DNA from: Bryobacterales bacterium
GTDB lineage: Bacteria; Acidobacteriota; Terriglobia; Bryobacterales; Bryobacteraceae
Reading direction: 5' to 3'
Assembly: GCA_003142355.1 (NCBI GenBank)
Contig: PLMF01000298.1
Location: forward strand, 3,860-13,707
DNA length: 9,848 bases
The notes below the pieces were generated by a model that was given only the letters and a program-made list of their open reading frames with translations, made no database searches and was not told where the DNA came from. Of this stretch, positions 1 to 7,247 are shown in pieces (position 1 is the first letter of the stretch; the number at the start of each line of letters is the position of its first letter). The translations under genes were made by a program, and so were the position numbers.

Positions 1-1523
1 TCAGACGATTGCTGCGCCACCAGGATCTGGCGCGAGGTGTAAGCGTCGGGGATAGGCGTGAGGGCGAAGACCGCCGACGCTGGCGCGGCCGTCCGCTCCA
101 CCAGGCGGGCCGCGCCGTACAAGGGCAGGTGGGATTCCAGGTAGAGGTCCTCGGGCTTGATGCGTAGCGCTTCCCTCCAAGGCACTTTGCTTAGGTGCCA
201 CGCATCATAACGGCAGTACCTGGCGACCATCGATGGCCAGGAAATGAGAGCGTGCACCAGCGCCACCGCCACCAGCATACCAGGCATGCGGCTCAACACC
301 AGCGCCATGGCGAGCGCCACGAACGGCAGCGGCGGGATCAGGAAGCGGGTGCTGATGTTACTGAAATAGGTGACGCCGAAAACCAGCGCGGCCAGCAGCA
401 GTTGCCGTCCCTCGCGCCGCCGCAGCGCCAGGAGCGCGATGGGCGACAGCAGAAAAATCGGCCCCAGCAAGCCGGCGAGCGAGCCGTAGGTAGTCACCTG
501 CACGGGGATCTGCCAGCGGCTCCCCAGTTCGTACAGGGCCATGTGATGCCGGTATTCCTGTTCGAACGCGACCGTCACGTAGGGGTTCGGAAAGAAGCCA
601 TTCAGGAACGGCGAGAAGGGGTTGGCGACCCAGATCCAGTTTTTGACCATCCAGGGCGCGACGAGGACGGCGGCGCACACGGCCACGATGGCCGTTTCGC
701 GAATGCGGCAGCGGCTCTTCCAGACGACAAATCCCAGCGCATAGACCACCCCCAGACAAGCCGTGTACTTGGCCGCGTAGCCGAAACCCGCCACCAGCCC
801 GATGGCCACCAGCAGCCTTGGCGCGCGCACGTCATCCCAGATTTGCAGCAGGTGAAACAGGGTGAAGGCGATGGCGGCGACGGCAACATCGTTATACGCG
901 CTGGTGCCATCGACACCCACCACCGGACTGGCGAATACCAGCAATGCGCCACAGGCGCCCGCCAGCGGCAATCCTGTGCGGCGGCCGTAGCTGAACATCT
1001 GCCAGACCAGCGCTATCAGGAATGCGAAATGCACCATCGCCGCGGCCGAGTGTTGGCCGAATGCGAAGGCCCACAGGTAGAGCATTTCGACGCCTTGGGA
1101 AAGGCTGGCGTATATGTTGCCGGTGATCCTGTGGAAGCCGTGCTCGCGAAGGTAGCGGCCGGCGAGGGCCAGATGGTAGCGAGAGCCGTCGAAGCTGGCT
1201 TCCGGCGCCATCGAGTTAAAAAAGTAGAGGATGAAATACAGGCTGAATACCAGTAAGAGAAGACGGTTGCCGGGCAGGTCCGGGACCTGCGCCACAAGGC
1301 TCTTGCGCCTGGGGAATAGGACTGCGGCGCCCAGTAGGGCGAAGGCCAGCGGGTACGCCAATCGTGCGGCGCACAGGCAGAAGACCGCCACGCTCAGCGC
1401 GGCCGCGCCGGTGACGAATCGCACCGCGAGGTCTTCACACTCGCCGCGCAGCAGAGACGCACCGAGAGCGGTCGCTACGGCCACCGTGAACAACGCACCG
1501 AACAGGATCGACAGCGCCTGCAA
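1..1523 (-). CDS. Polytopic membrane glycosyltransferase, GT39/ArnT-like (C-terminus beyond window)
   Basis: One minus-strand frame is open without a stop from the TGA at 1605-1607 to the left edge and encodes about 507 residues of a very hydrophobic protein with roughly ten or more membrane spans. Family hallmarks follow the order of PMT/ArnT-type enzymes. After the first two spans there is an acidic loop, MAPEASFDGSRYH (about 105-117), whose Asp112 lies where these enzymes carry a catalytic acid. PW-x2-KN (290-295) is followed by ANPFSPF, and STRFLIPPLPF lies near 391-401. Such enzymes use polyprenyl-phosphate sugars as donors and act on the periplasmic face of the inner membrane; substrate unknown. 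No ATG occurs before residue 105, inside conserved sequence, so I chose TTG at 1523 (MQALSILFGALF); no Shine-Dalgarno sequence is visible. GTG or TTG starts slightly downstream are possible. The window cuts it near LVAQQSS. Family call fairly sure, start uncertain. Confidence 0.82.
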   Translation of the reverse strand, partial: MQALSILFGALFTVAVATALGASLLRGECEDLAVRFVTGAAALSVAVFCLCAARLAYPLAFALLGAAVLFPRRKSLVAQVPDLPGNRLLLLVFSLYFILYFFNSMAPEASFDGSRYHLALAGRYLREHGFHRITGNIYASLSQGVEMLYLWAFAFGQHSAAAMVHFAFLIALVWQMFSYGRRTGLPLAGACGALLVFASPVVGVDGTSAYNDVAVAAIAFTLFHLLQIWDDVRAPRLLVAIGLVAGFGYAAKYTACLGVVYALGFVVWKSRCRIRETAIVAVCAAVLVAPWMVKNWIWVANPFSPFLNGFFPNPYVTVAFEQEYRHHMALYELGSRWQIPVQVTTYGSLAGLLGPIFLLSPIALLALRRREGRQLLLAALVFGVTYFSNISTRFLIPPLPFVALAMALVLSRMPGMLVAVALVHALISWPSMVARYCRYDAWHLSKVPWREALRIKPEDLYLESHLPLYGAARLVERTAAPASAVFALTPIPDAYTSRQILVAQQSS

Positions 1524-1529
1524 GAAGGG

Positions 1530-1538
1530 ATTGTAGCA
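1530..1538 (-). promoter_or_regulatory. Extended -10-like element TGCTACAAT before the glycosyltransferase gene
   Basis: Read on the minus strand this is TGCTACAAT: a TGN extension plus TACAAT, which matches 5 of 6 bases of TATAAT. No convincing -35 hexamer lies 16-18 bp upstream (GCCCCT at 17 bp). Transcription would begin about at the proposed TTG start codon, implying a leaderless or nearly leaderless mRNA. This fits the missing Shine-Dalgarno sequence but is only a short sequence match. Confidence 0.2.
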
Positions 1539-1555
1539 GTGGGCCGAAAGACAGG

Positions 1556-1581
1556 GGCGGCCGGCTTTGGCACCGGCCGCC
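1556..1581 (-). terminator. GC-rich stem-loop after the BON gene, possible terminator
   Basis: A perfect 9-bp inverted repeat, GGCGGCCGG / CCGGCCGCC on the minus strand, encloses an 8-nt loop. It starts 23 nt beyond the stop codon of the BON-domain gene and ends before the glycosyltransferase start. On the minus strand it is followed by CCTGTCTTTC, so the U-run is poor. It may attenuate or terminate the BON transcript, or only stabilise its 3' end. Confidence 0.4.
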
Positions 1582-1604
1582 TGGGTTGGTGGGCCGCCTG
1601 GGGA

Positions 1605-2162
1605 TCAGCTCTTCCTGGCTGGATGTTCGACTACGAGGTTGTTGGTGATGGGTCCGAAACTCAAGCCGGATGCCGCGCGCATGCCGGCGATCTGCTTCTC
1701 CATGTCGCTATTCACCATCCCCGTGAGCGTCACGTGCCCATTCTCCACGATGATGTGAATGGCTGGAACCGCCCCCATGCCGTAGCGCGACAGGCTGGGA
1801 TCGCGGAAGATGGCGCTGGCCACCTGCAGCCGCAGCCGGTCATCCATGGATGACAACGGCAGGACCTTGATGTCGTTGGTGACGCTGGCCACACCCGGAA
1901 CTTTCTGAACCAGGCGCTCGATATCCTGCTTCTTGAAAGGCTGGTTGACCTCCCCTATCAAGCCGACGTTGCCGCCGGCCACGCGGAAACTGACGTCGTC
2001 CCAAAGGCTGTAGTAGGGGTACATGGCAACCACATGACGCACGCTTGCGACGATGTCGGAATCGCTTTGGGGCAGGATTGCGCTCCCCTTGGTGGAGGCA
2101 GCCGCGGCGCCCGCCAGGAGGGCCGACGCCATCAGAAACCGCCCCAGCGTTCTGGTTTTCAT
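1605..2162 (-). CDS. Exported protein with two BON domains
   Basis: The 185-residue product starts with a Sec-type signal peptide (MKTRTLGRFLMASALLAGAAAAST, cleavage near residues 20-24), so it is probably periplasmic. Two BON domains follow. The first spans about 34-101 and contains GGNVGLIGEV-x-QPFKKQDIERLVQKVPGV. The second spans about 107-179 and contains NGHVTLTGMV-x-SDMEKQ. Each shows the strand-glycine-strand 'V.L.G.V' core and a following helix. BON domains occur in OsmY-like stress proteins and are thought to bind phospholipid or envelope surfaces; the role here is not known. The start is fixed by ATG at 2162 with GGAGGG 8 nt upstream. The frame stays open upstream to GTG at 2453, but that extension overlaps the next gene and lacks both the signal peptide position and a ribosome site. 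Its stop is in the same frame as the downstream glycosyltransferase gene. Confidence 0.9.
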   Translation of the reverse strand: MKTRTLGRFLMASALLAGAAAASTKGSAILPQSDSDIVASVRHVVAMYPYYSLWDDVSFRVAGGNVGLIGEVNQPFKKQDIERLVQKVPGVASVTNDIKVLPLSSMDDRLRLQVASAIFRDPSLSRYGMGAVPAIHIIVENGHVTLTGMVNSDMEKQIAGMRAASGLSFGPITNNLVVEHPARKS

Positions 2163-2170
2163 TTGTTTTT

Positions 2171-2176
2171 CCCTCC
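2171..2176 (-). promoter_or_regulatory. Ribosome binding site of the BON-domain gene
   Basis: Minus-strand GGAGGG lies 8 nt before the ATG at 2162. It decides the start against the much longer open frame that continues upstream. Confidence 0.8.
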
Positions 2177-2283
2177 TACTTGTTAGAACGCAAGAGGGGG
2201 CGGCTGGGTGTCGCAGATTTTGTAAAGAGTTGGTAAATGAACTCAGTGAACGAAGGCGCTCTTCCCGTTCCCCGATGGGAGTG

Positions 2284-3540
2284 TCACCAGAAATGGGTGG
2301 CCAAGACGCGTGGCGGCCCGGGCGTGCCGTCGATGATTCTCGTACCCAACACGAATTGGACGTTCTTGTGGCGCCAGTCCCTCGGAGCCGCCCGGAGCGC
2401 CACACCCAGATACTCCGGATCGATGATGAACTCGCTCGCGGCGAGTGTGCCATAGGTTTCGATGCCGGCCGCTGAAATCACGGTCTTTTCGGTGGCCGGG
2501 TCGAACACCCGCGTGACCAGGGCATAATCCTCGGTCATGGACCCACCGGCCGGCTGTGCCACCCTCCAGTTGGCGGCATCCGGATTGCGCCGGTCGTTGA
2601 TGCAGTGATAGGTAATGCCGTCGACGGTCCGACGGTCGAATACGAAACGCAGCTCGGCGGTTACGCGCATGGCCCACGAGTTGTTGAAGGCCCCGATCGC
2701 CACCAGGGGCGCGTGCCGGAGCCGCGAGTAGTCCGTCTGCGACACCGACATCAGTTGATAGGCGCGGCCCTTGGATTGAATCCACGATGCTACTTTGAAG
2801 CCCGAAAGAGCGTCCTGCAAGAACAGGTATTCAGGCGCGACCCATGCCATCTCGCCGGCGGCGATCGATAGATTTGTGGTATTGCGGTCAGGCGATGCCG
2901 GACCCGCAAAGAGGCGGTTCAACTCCTCGCTGCGCGGTCCAATAAAGCGGTACACGCGCGTGGGCTGGCCGATGCAGATCTGAATCGGTTGCCGTTCGCG
3001 GAATAGGGGTTCCCAGAAGGCCTCGAATTCGGACCCGGGAGTACGGCGTGCGCCCCAGAGAATTGCCGCTGCAACTCCAAGCAGCGCCAGGGTTGCGGCG
3101 GCGAAGGCCCACTTCCGGGCATGGCCGCGACCGGCCGCGCCCGGTTTCCGCGGTTCCGCGGCGACTGCCTCGACCGTAAAGGTGGGCGTGTAGGCGCCAC
3201 TCGGCAGATCGATCCGCAATTCGCATGCGTGCTCCGGCTCGAGGTAGTACTGCGCCAGCCGCTTGCGGACTTCAATGGCCGCATTGCGGACGATGGGATC
3301 CTGCGCCGTGTCATACGCCGTTTCGCGGCCAAACACCGCTGCGCCGATGCACCTCTCCTTCAGGGAGTTCTGGTCCCCTCCCAGCGCCGCCTCCACCACG
3401 CACCGCAGCAGGGCCTGGCTACGCTTGCTGTTCCGAAAGTGAGGACTCTCCAGGACCTTCGCCAACTGGGACTGCACGGCCGCGTGGTCGTGGCCCAGGG
3501 CGCCAGTGACGTGCCCGGCATCGGTATCCGAAGTTCGCAC
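2284..3540 (-). CDS. Acidobacterial single-pass membrane protein with putative winged-helix-like N-terminal domain
   Basis: From the GTG at 3540 the product has 418 residues. Residues about 26-121 form a conserved domain: LESPHFRNSKRSQALLR, LKERCIGAAVFGR, then DPIVRNAAIEVRKRLAQYY and LRIDLPSGAYTPTF. One membrane span follows (about 143-164, KWAFAAATLALLGVAAAILW), then an external domain of about 250 residues with ICIGQP, GAFNNSW (283-289), YGTLAASEF and the terminal GPPRVLATHFW. I recognise this as a large acidobacterial paralogous family annotated as hypothetical. The helix with RKRL plus the final G-x-Y hairpin resembles the recognition helix and wing of OmpR/CadC regulators, so a ToxR/CadC-like membrane-bound regulator is possible; this is inference. 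The start is unsure: GTG codons at 3603, 3540 and 3477 are all in frame. I chose 3540 because a promoter-like element lies just upstream and the family usually has a short N-terminal extension. The gene is divergent from the receptor gene. Confidence 0.75.
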   Translation of the reverse strand: MRTSDTDAGHVTGALGHDHAAVQSQLAKVLESPHFRNSKRSQALLRCVVEAALGGDQNSLKERCIGAAVFGRETAYDTAQDPIVRNAAIEVRKRLAQYYLEPEHACELRIDLPSGAYTPTFTVEAVAAEPRKPGAAGRGHARKWAFAAATLALLGVAAAILWGARRTPGSEFEAFWEPLFRERQPIQICIGQPTRVYRFIGPRSEELNRLFAGPASPDRNTTNLSIAAGEMAWVAPEYLFLQDALSGFKVASWIQSKGRAYQLMSVSQTDYSRLRHAPLVAIGAFNNSWAMRVTAELRFVFDRRTVDGITYHCINDRRNPDAANWRVAQPAGGSMTEDYALVTRVFDPATEKTVISAAGIETYGTLAASEFIIDPEYLGVALRAAPRDWRHKNVQFVLGTRIIDGTPGPPRVLATHFW

Positions 3541-3559
3541 GGTCCTTAAGCCTGCGTCG

Positions 3560-3568
3560 ATTCTATCA
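3560..3568 (-). promoter_or_regulatory. Extended -10 candidate TGATAGAAT for the membrane-protein gene
   Basis: The minus-strand sequence TGATAGAAT combines the TGN extension with TAGAAT (5 of 6 to TATAAT). The -35 region at 17 bp (GGTACG) is poor, as is common for extended -10 promoters. Transcription would begin about 13 nt before the GTG at 3540, which favours that start over GTG 3603. AAGGA at 3547-3543 lies only 2 nt from the GTG, too close for a normal Shine-Dalgarno sequence. Confidence 0.35.
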
Positions 3569-3677
3569 CATGCGGCACGTACCGTACCTCTGACCGAACG
3601 CACTCTACCAGCCCTGCAACATGTTGAAGGAGAAGCGCCAGGCTCCCACGTATGACAGTCGCGTACCGTAGGTGACC

Positions 3678-3706
3678 TTGTTCCGATCGGCGATGAACCT
3701 TAGAAT
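3678..3706 (+). promoter_or_regulatory. Sigma-70-type promoter candidate for the TonB-dependent receptor gene
   Basis: TTGTTC (3678-3683), a 17-bp spacer and TAGAAT (3701-3706). The spacer is ideal, the -10 matches 5 of 6 and the -35 matches only its TTG. A start near 3713 would give a leader of about 110 nt ahead of the ATG at 3823. The -10 hexamer is identical to that of the divergent promoter candidate. Confidence 0.5.
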
Positions 3707-3719
3707 TCAGACTCTCGCT

Positions 3720-3768
3720 GGCGTGGAAAACGCCGATCCAAGTTCAAGAACGGGTCGAGCAATCGACC
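3720..3768 (+). promoter_or_regulatory. Two stem-loops in the predicted 5' leader of the receptor mRNA
   Basis: Stem 1 is GGCGT (3720-3724) with ACGCC (3730-3734) and a GGAAA loop. Stem 2 is GGTCGA (3753-3758) with TCGACC (3763-3768) and a GCAA loop, a GNRA-type tetraloop. Both pairings are exact. As RNA they would form a structured leader; as DNA the second is a 16-bp inverted repeat that could serve as an operator for a dimeric regulator. They match no riboswitch class that I know. Confidence 0.35.
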
Positions 3769-3811
3769 GCCCACCGCCCGGGTCGCTGGCAGCAGTGCAG
3801 GGCAAACCTAC

Positions 3812-3817
3812 GGAGGT
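3812..3817 (+). promoter_or_regulatory. Ribosome binding site of the receptor gene
   Basis: GGAGGT lies 5 nt before the ATG at 3823 and decides for that start over the in-frame ATG at 3835. ACCT at 3806-3809 could pair with AGGT at 3814-3817 (4 bp), which might weakly mask the site. Confidence 0.8.
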
Positions 3818-3822
3818 AAACG

Positions 3823-6800
3823 ATGCAAACAGGAATGAGACGCCTTCTATTGCCTTTAGCCACGCTCGTGGCTCTCTCTACGATGCCTTTATACGCCCAG
3901 ACGTACGGCGAGATCACGGGGCGTCTAGCCGATAGCTCGGGCGCAGCCGCGCCGGCAACTAAGATCACCTTAACCAACGTCGCAACCAACGCCGTTCGCA
4001 CTAGCACCACGACGGATTCCGGGGACTACACGTTCCCCTCCGTCGCGCCCGGATTCTACAACATCAAATTCGAACACTCCGGTTTCAAAACCGGCAAAAT
4101 CGACAACTTCCAGGTACAGGTGCAGCAGACGGTCCGGCTCGATTTCACCCTGGAGGTCGGGCAGGTCAGCGAGTCGGTCGAGGTATCGGCGTCTGCCGAG
4201 ATGCTCCAGACCGAAGACAGCACGGTGGGCACGGTGGTTGAAAACAAGAGCATCGTCGAACTGCCGCTGAATGGCCGTAACTACCTCGGTCTGGTCGCCC
4301 TGTCGTCGAACGCGAACACGCTCTCCGCGGGTGTCGGCCAGGCATCCTCACGGCAGGGCGGCGACCGCGCCGCCCAGTCCATTTCCGCCGGCGGCAACCG
4401 TGTCATGTTCGACTACTTCACCTTGGACGGCGTGGCCAACACCGACCCGGACTTCGCCACCTACGTCGTGCTGCCGTCCATCGACGCCATCCAGGAGTTC
4501 AAAGTCCAGACCGGAGTCTATCCGGCCGAGTTCGGCCACCAGGCCACCCAGATCAACGTGCTGACCAAGTCCGGCGGCAACGCCTACCACGGCGCGCTGT
4601 TCGAATTCCTCCGCAACGACAAGTTGGATGCCGTAGGTTACTCGTTCACCTCCAACCACGCCCCCAATTCGCCCTTTAAATGGAACGACTACGGCTTCGA
4701 ACTGGACGGGCCGGTTCGAATCCCCAAGCTTCTCGACGGGCGCAACCGGCTGTTCTTCATGGCGAACGACGAATGGAAAGCCCAGCGTCAGAATTCCCAG
4801 GGCACATTTTCCGTTCCGACCGCCGCCATGTTCGGCGGCGACTTCAGCGCCTGGCGCACGACGATCTACGATCCGAGCACGGGCGCGAACGGCGCCACCA
4901 GGACACCGTTCCCGAACAACACGATTCCCTCGAACCGGATCGACCCCATCTCGAAGAAGTTCCTGAATTACTACGTCCCTTCCAACCTGGCGGGCTTTTC
5001 GAGTAACTATACCCAGATGAACTCTTCTCCCAACAACAGGGATGGGTTCACTCTGCGCATGGATTTTGTCCAGTCGGCGAAATCGCAGTGGACGGGCCGG
5101 TATAGCTGGGGCGACGAGAACCAGTCGTCGACCGGCATCAGCATCACGGGCAGTAAGCTGGTCACCAACTACGAGCAGTACCTGGGGACGAACACTTACA
5201 CCCTCGGCCCCTCGCTCGTGAACGAAGCGCGTTTCGGCTACACGCGGCTGAGCAACTCCGTGGGCACGTATTCGGCCTACAACGCCGATACCGTGGGAGG
5301 GCTAGGGATAGCGAACCTCAAGTCCGGCGACCCGGTCACGTGGGGCGTCCCCAATGTGGTCTTCACGGGCGACGGCTTCACCGGCATCGGCGACTCCACG
5401 GACGGTCCCTACTACATCAACGACAACACGCTGCAACTCGTGGATAACGTTTCCTGGATCCACGGAAAACACAGCCTCCGCTTTGGCTTCGAATACACCC
5501 GCCAGAACTTCAATCAGATCGGCAACCAGTTCTCCCGCGGCCAGTTTACGTTCCAGCCGAACGCCACCCAGAGCTCGAGCAAAGCGGGAGGCGATGCCTT
5601 CGCCGATTTCATGTTGGGCGACCTGTACCAGTCGGCGGTGGCCGTGGCTTTGGCCAGCGCCAACTTCCAGCGGAACGCGGAAGCGGCTTTCATAGACGAC
5701 ACCTGGAAGATAACGCCGAAACTGACGCTGAGCCTTGGTCTGCGCTGGGAGTTGACGCCGCCGTGGACCGACACCCTCAACAACGAGTTCACGGTGGCCA
5801 TACCGCGCATTTATGCCGTCTCGAATGTCCCGGCGTCCCAGAACCCGTACATGCTCCGCCAAGGCACCTGCACCGATCCGTATGCCGGCCCTCCAGCGCT
5901 GGCAATCAGGTTCGTCGGGGTCGGCGTGCAATGCAGCAACGGCCAGTTGCCCAACCAGTTGGCGAACACGTCGTACCGGGATTTTGCTCCCCGTTTTGGA
6001 ATCGCTTACTCGCCCAACGCCAAGACGGTGGTCCGCACCGGCTTCGGCGTCTTCTATAACCAGGACATCAGCAACATGTATTTCGACCTGGCCCGGAACA
6101 TCGGCGGCCGCGTTACGTTCACATCGGACACTACCACGCCCAATCTCTTCTATAGCAATGCCGCGCCGGGCTCGAGCGGTGCGACCGCCAACGTGCCGTC
6201 TCCTTTCGTCTTTGCCTTGTCGACGGATCACCACACCACCTCTGTCATGCAGTACCTTCTCAACGTCCAGCGGCAGTTGACCCGCGACTGGGCGCTTGAA
6301 GTTGGATACCTGGGCGGCTTGAGCCGGCACTTGCAGGGCTACCTGGACGTCAACCAGGCCATTCCCGGCACGGTTGGCAGCGCCACCTCGCGAATGCCAT
6401 ACCCCAGTTTCAGCAATATCGGGCTGGTGTCGGACGGCGCCACCGGCAATTACAACGCGTTGAGCCTCAAGGTGACCCGGCGATTCAGCCAGGGCCTCAG
6501 CCTGATCGGGTCCTACACCTGGTCGAAGGCCCTCGACACGACGAGCGGAATCCGGAACCAGGGCTACGACTCCGTCTACCCACAGAACAGCTATTGCGTG
6601 TCCTGCGAACGCGGCCGTTCCGCGTTCGACACGCATCACCGGGTGGTGACTTCGGTGCTTTACGACTTGCCGGTGGGGAAGGACAAGCCGCTCAAGATAT
6701 CCAACCCGGTGGCGGACGCGATCGTGGGCGGCTGGCACGTGGGCGGCGTCGTGACGCTGCAGAGCGGCATGCCCGGATATCTCACGATCGGCGGCGTGGA

Positions 6801-7218
6801 TAACGCCAGCACGGCCGAGGGCGGCTACGACCGTCCCAACGCGACGGGCGTGAGCCCCTATCTCGACAACCACACCCCCTCGCGGTACTGGAACCTGGAC
6901 GCATTTGTGGAAGCTCCTCCGGGGCAGTTTGGCAATGCGGGGCGCAATGCCATCGTCGGTCCGGGGATTGTCGCATTCGACGCCGAAGTACACAAGCAAT
7001 TCCGCATGCCGTATAAGGAGGGCCACGTGCTCCAGTTCCGGTTCGAGGCTTTTAACGTTCTCAACCACCCGAACTGGGCGATGCCGAATCTGAACATACT
7101 GGCCGGGGCGGCGCAAACCGGAATGGCAAGCACGGCTGCCCATCAGGGTTTCGGAGTGGTTTCGGGCACGTCCACCAGCATGCGCCAGGTCCAGTTGGGA
7201 CTGAAATACTCCTTCTGA
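3823..7218 (+). CDS. Oar-like TonB-dependent outer-membrane receptor with carboxypeptidase-regulatory domain
   Basis: The 1131-residue product has a signal peptide (MQTGMRRLLLPLATLVALSTMPLYAQ, cleavage after A25). Residues about 28-112 form an Ig-like carboxypeptidase-regulatory domain (GEITGRLADSSGAAAP, DSGDYTFPSVAPGFYNIKF). The plug follows at about 125-255, with ELPLNGRNY (146-154), FTLDGVANTDPDF and INVLTKSGGNAYHG. The rest is a large beta-barrel ending in VQLGLKYSF, with the terminal aromatic residue used for outer-membrane assembly. Length and order match the Oar-like receptors expanded in Acidobacteriota, distantly akin to myxococcal Oar. Such receptors bind a large ligand outside the cell and import it with TonB energy; ligand unknown. 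The mature protein has only four cysteines, in two close pairs (683/704 and 925/928), probably loop disulfides. A strong ribosome site fixes the start. No frameshift is seen. The secreted hydrolase downstream suggests joint use. Confidence 0.93.
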   Translation: MQTGMRRLLLPLATLVALSTMPLYAQTYGEITGRLADSSGAAAPATKITLTNVATNAVRTSTTTDSGDYTFPSVAPGFYNIKFEHSGFKTGKIDNFQVQVQQTVRLDFTLEVGQVSESVEVSASAEMLQTEDSTVGTVVENKSIVELPLNGRNYLGLVALSSNANTLSAGVGQASSRQGGDRAAQSISAGGNRVMFDYFTLDGVANTDPDFATYVVLPSIDAIQEFKVQTGVYPAEFGHQATQINVLTKSGGNAYHGALFEFLRNDKLDAVGYSFTSNHAPNSPFKWNDYGFELDGPVRIPKLLDGRNRLFFMANDEWKAQRQNSQGTFSVPTAAMFGGDFSAWRTTIYDPSTGANGATRTPFPNNTIPSNRIDPISKKFLNYYVPSNLAGFSSNYTQMNSSPNNRDGFTLRMDFVQSAKSQWTGRYSWGDENQSSTGISITGSKLVTNYEQYLGTNTYTLGPSLVNEARFGYTRLSNSVGTYSAYNADTVGGLGIANLKSGDPVTWGVPNVVFTGDGFTGIGDSTDGPYYINDNTLQLVDNVSWIHGKHSLRFGFEYTRQNFNQIGNQFSRGQFTFQPNATQSSSKAGGDAFADFMLGDLYQSAVAVALASANFQRNAEAAFIDDTWKITPKLTLSLGLRWELTPPWTDTLNNEFTVAIPRIYAVSNVPASQNPYMLRQGTCTDPYAGPPALAIRFVGVGVQCSNGQLPNQLANTSYRDFAPRFGIAYSPNAKTVVRTGFGVFYNQDISNMYFDLARNIGGRVTFTSDTTTPNLFYSNAAPGSSGATANVPSPFVFALSTDHHTTSVMQYLLNVQRQLTRDWALEVGYLGGLSRHLQGYLDVNQAIPGTVGSATSRMPYPSFSNIGLVSDGATGNYNALSLKVTRRFSQGLSLIGSYTWSKALDTTSGIRNQGYDSVYPQNSYCVSCERGRSAFDTHHRVVTSVLYDLPVGKDKPLKISNPVADAIVGGWHVGGVVTLQSGMPGYLTIGGVDNASTAEGGYDRPNATGVSPYLDNHTPSRYWNLDAFVEAPPGQFGNAGRNAIVGPGIVAFDAEVHKQFRMPYKEGHVLQFRFEAFNVLNHPNWAMPNLNILAGAAQTGMASTAAHQGFGVVSGTSTSMRQVQLGLKYSF

Positions 7219-7247
7219 TCCGGAGCACGCTTTCGGTGAGGATGAGT

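Noticed and set aside
195..1256. Plus-strand open frame of 353 codons antisense to the glycosyltransferase
   Set aside because: Composition is dominated by Arg, His, Gln, Gly and Asp with no domain or hydrophobic core, while the opposite strand encodes a coherent membrane enzyme. It is a GC-rich shadow frame.
2227..2244. GAGTT/AACTC inverted repeat between the membrane-protein and BON genes
   Set aside because: A 5-bp AT-rich stem with an 8-nt loop and a weak T-run (CTTTAC on the minus strand) is too short to call as a terminator or operator.
1605..2453. Longer version of the BON protein starting at GTG 2453
   Set aside because: The extra 97 residues are low-complexity and overlap the upstream gene; ATG 2162 has a strong ribosome site and begins a clean signal peptide.
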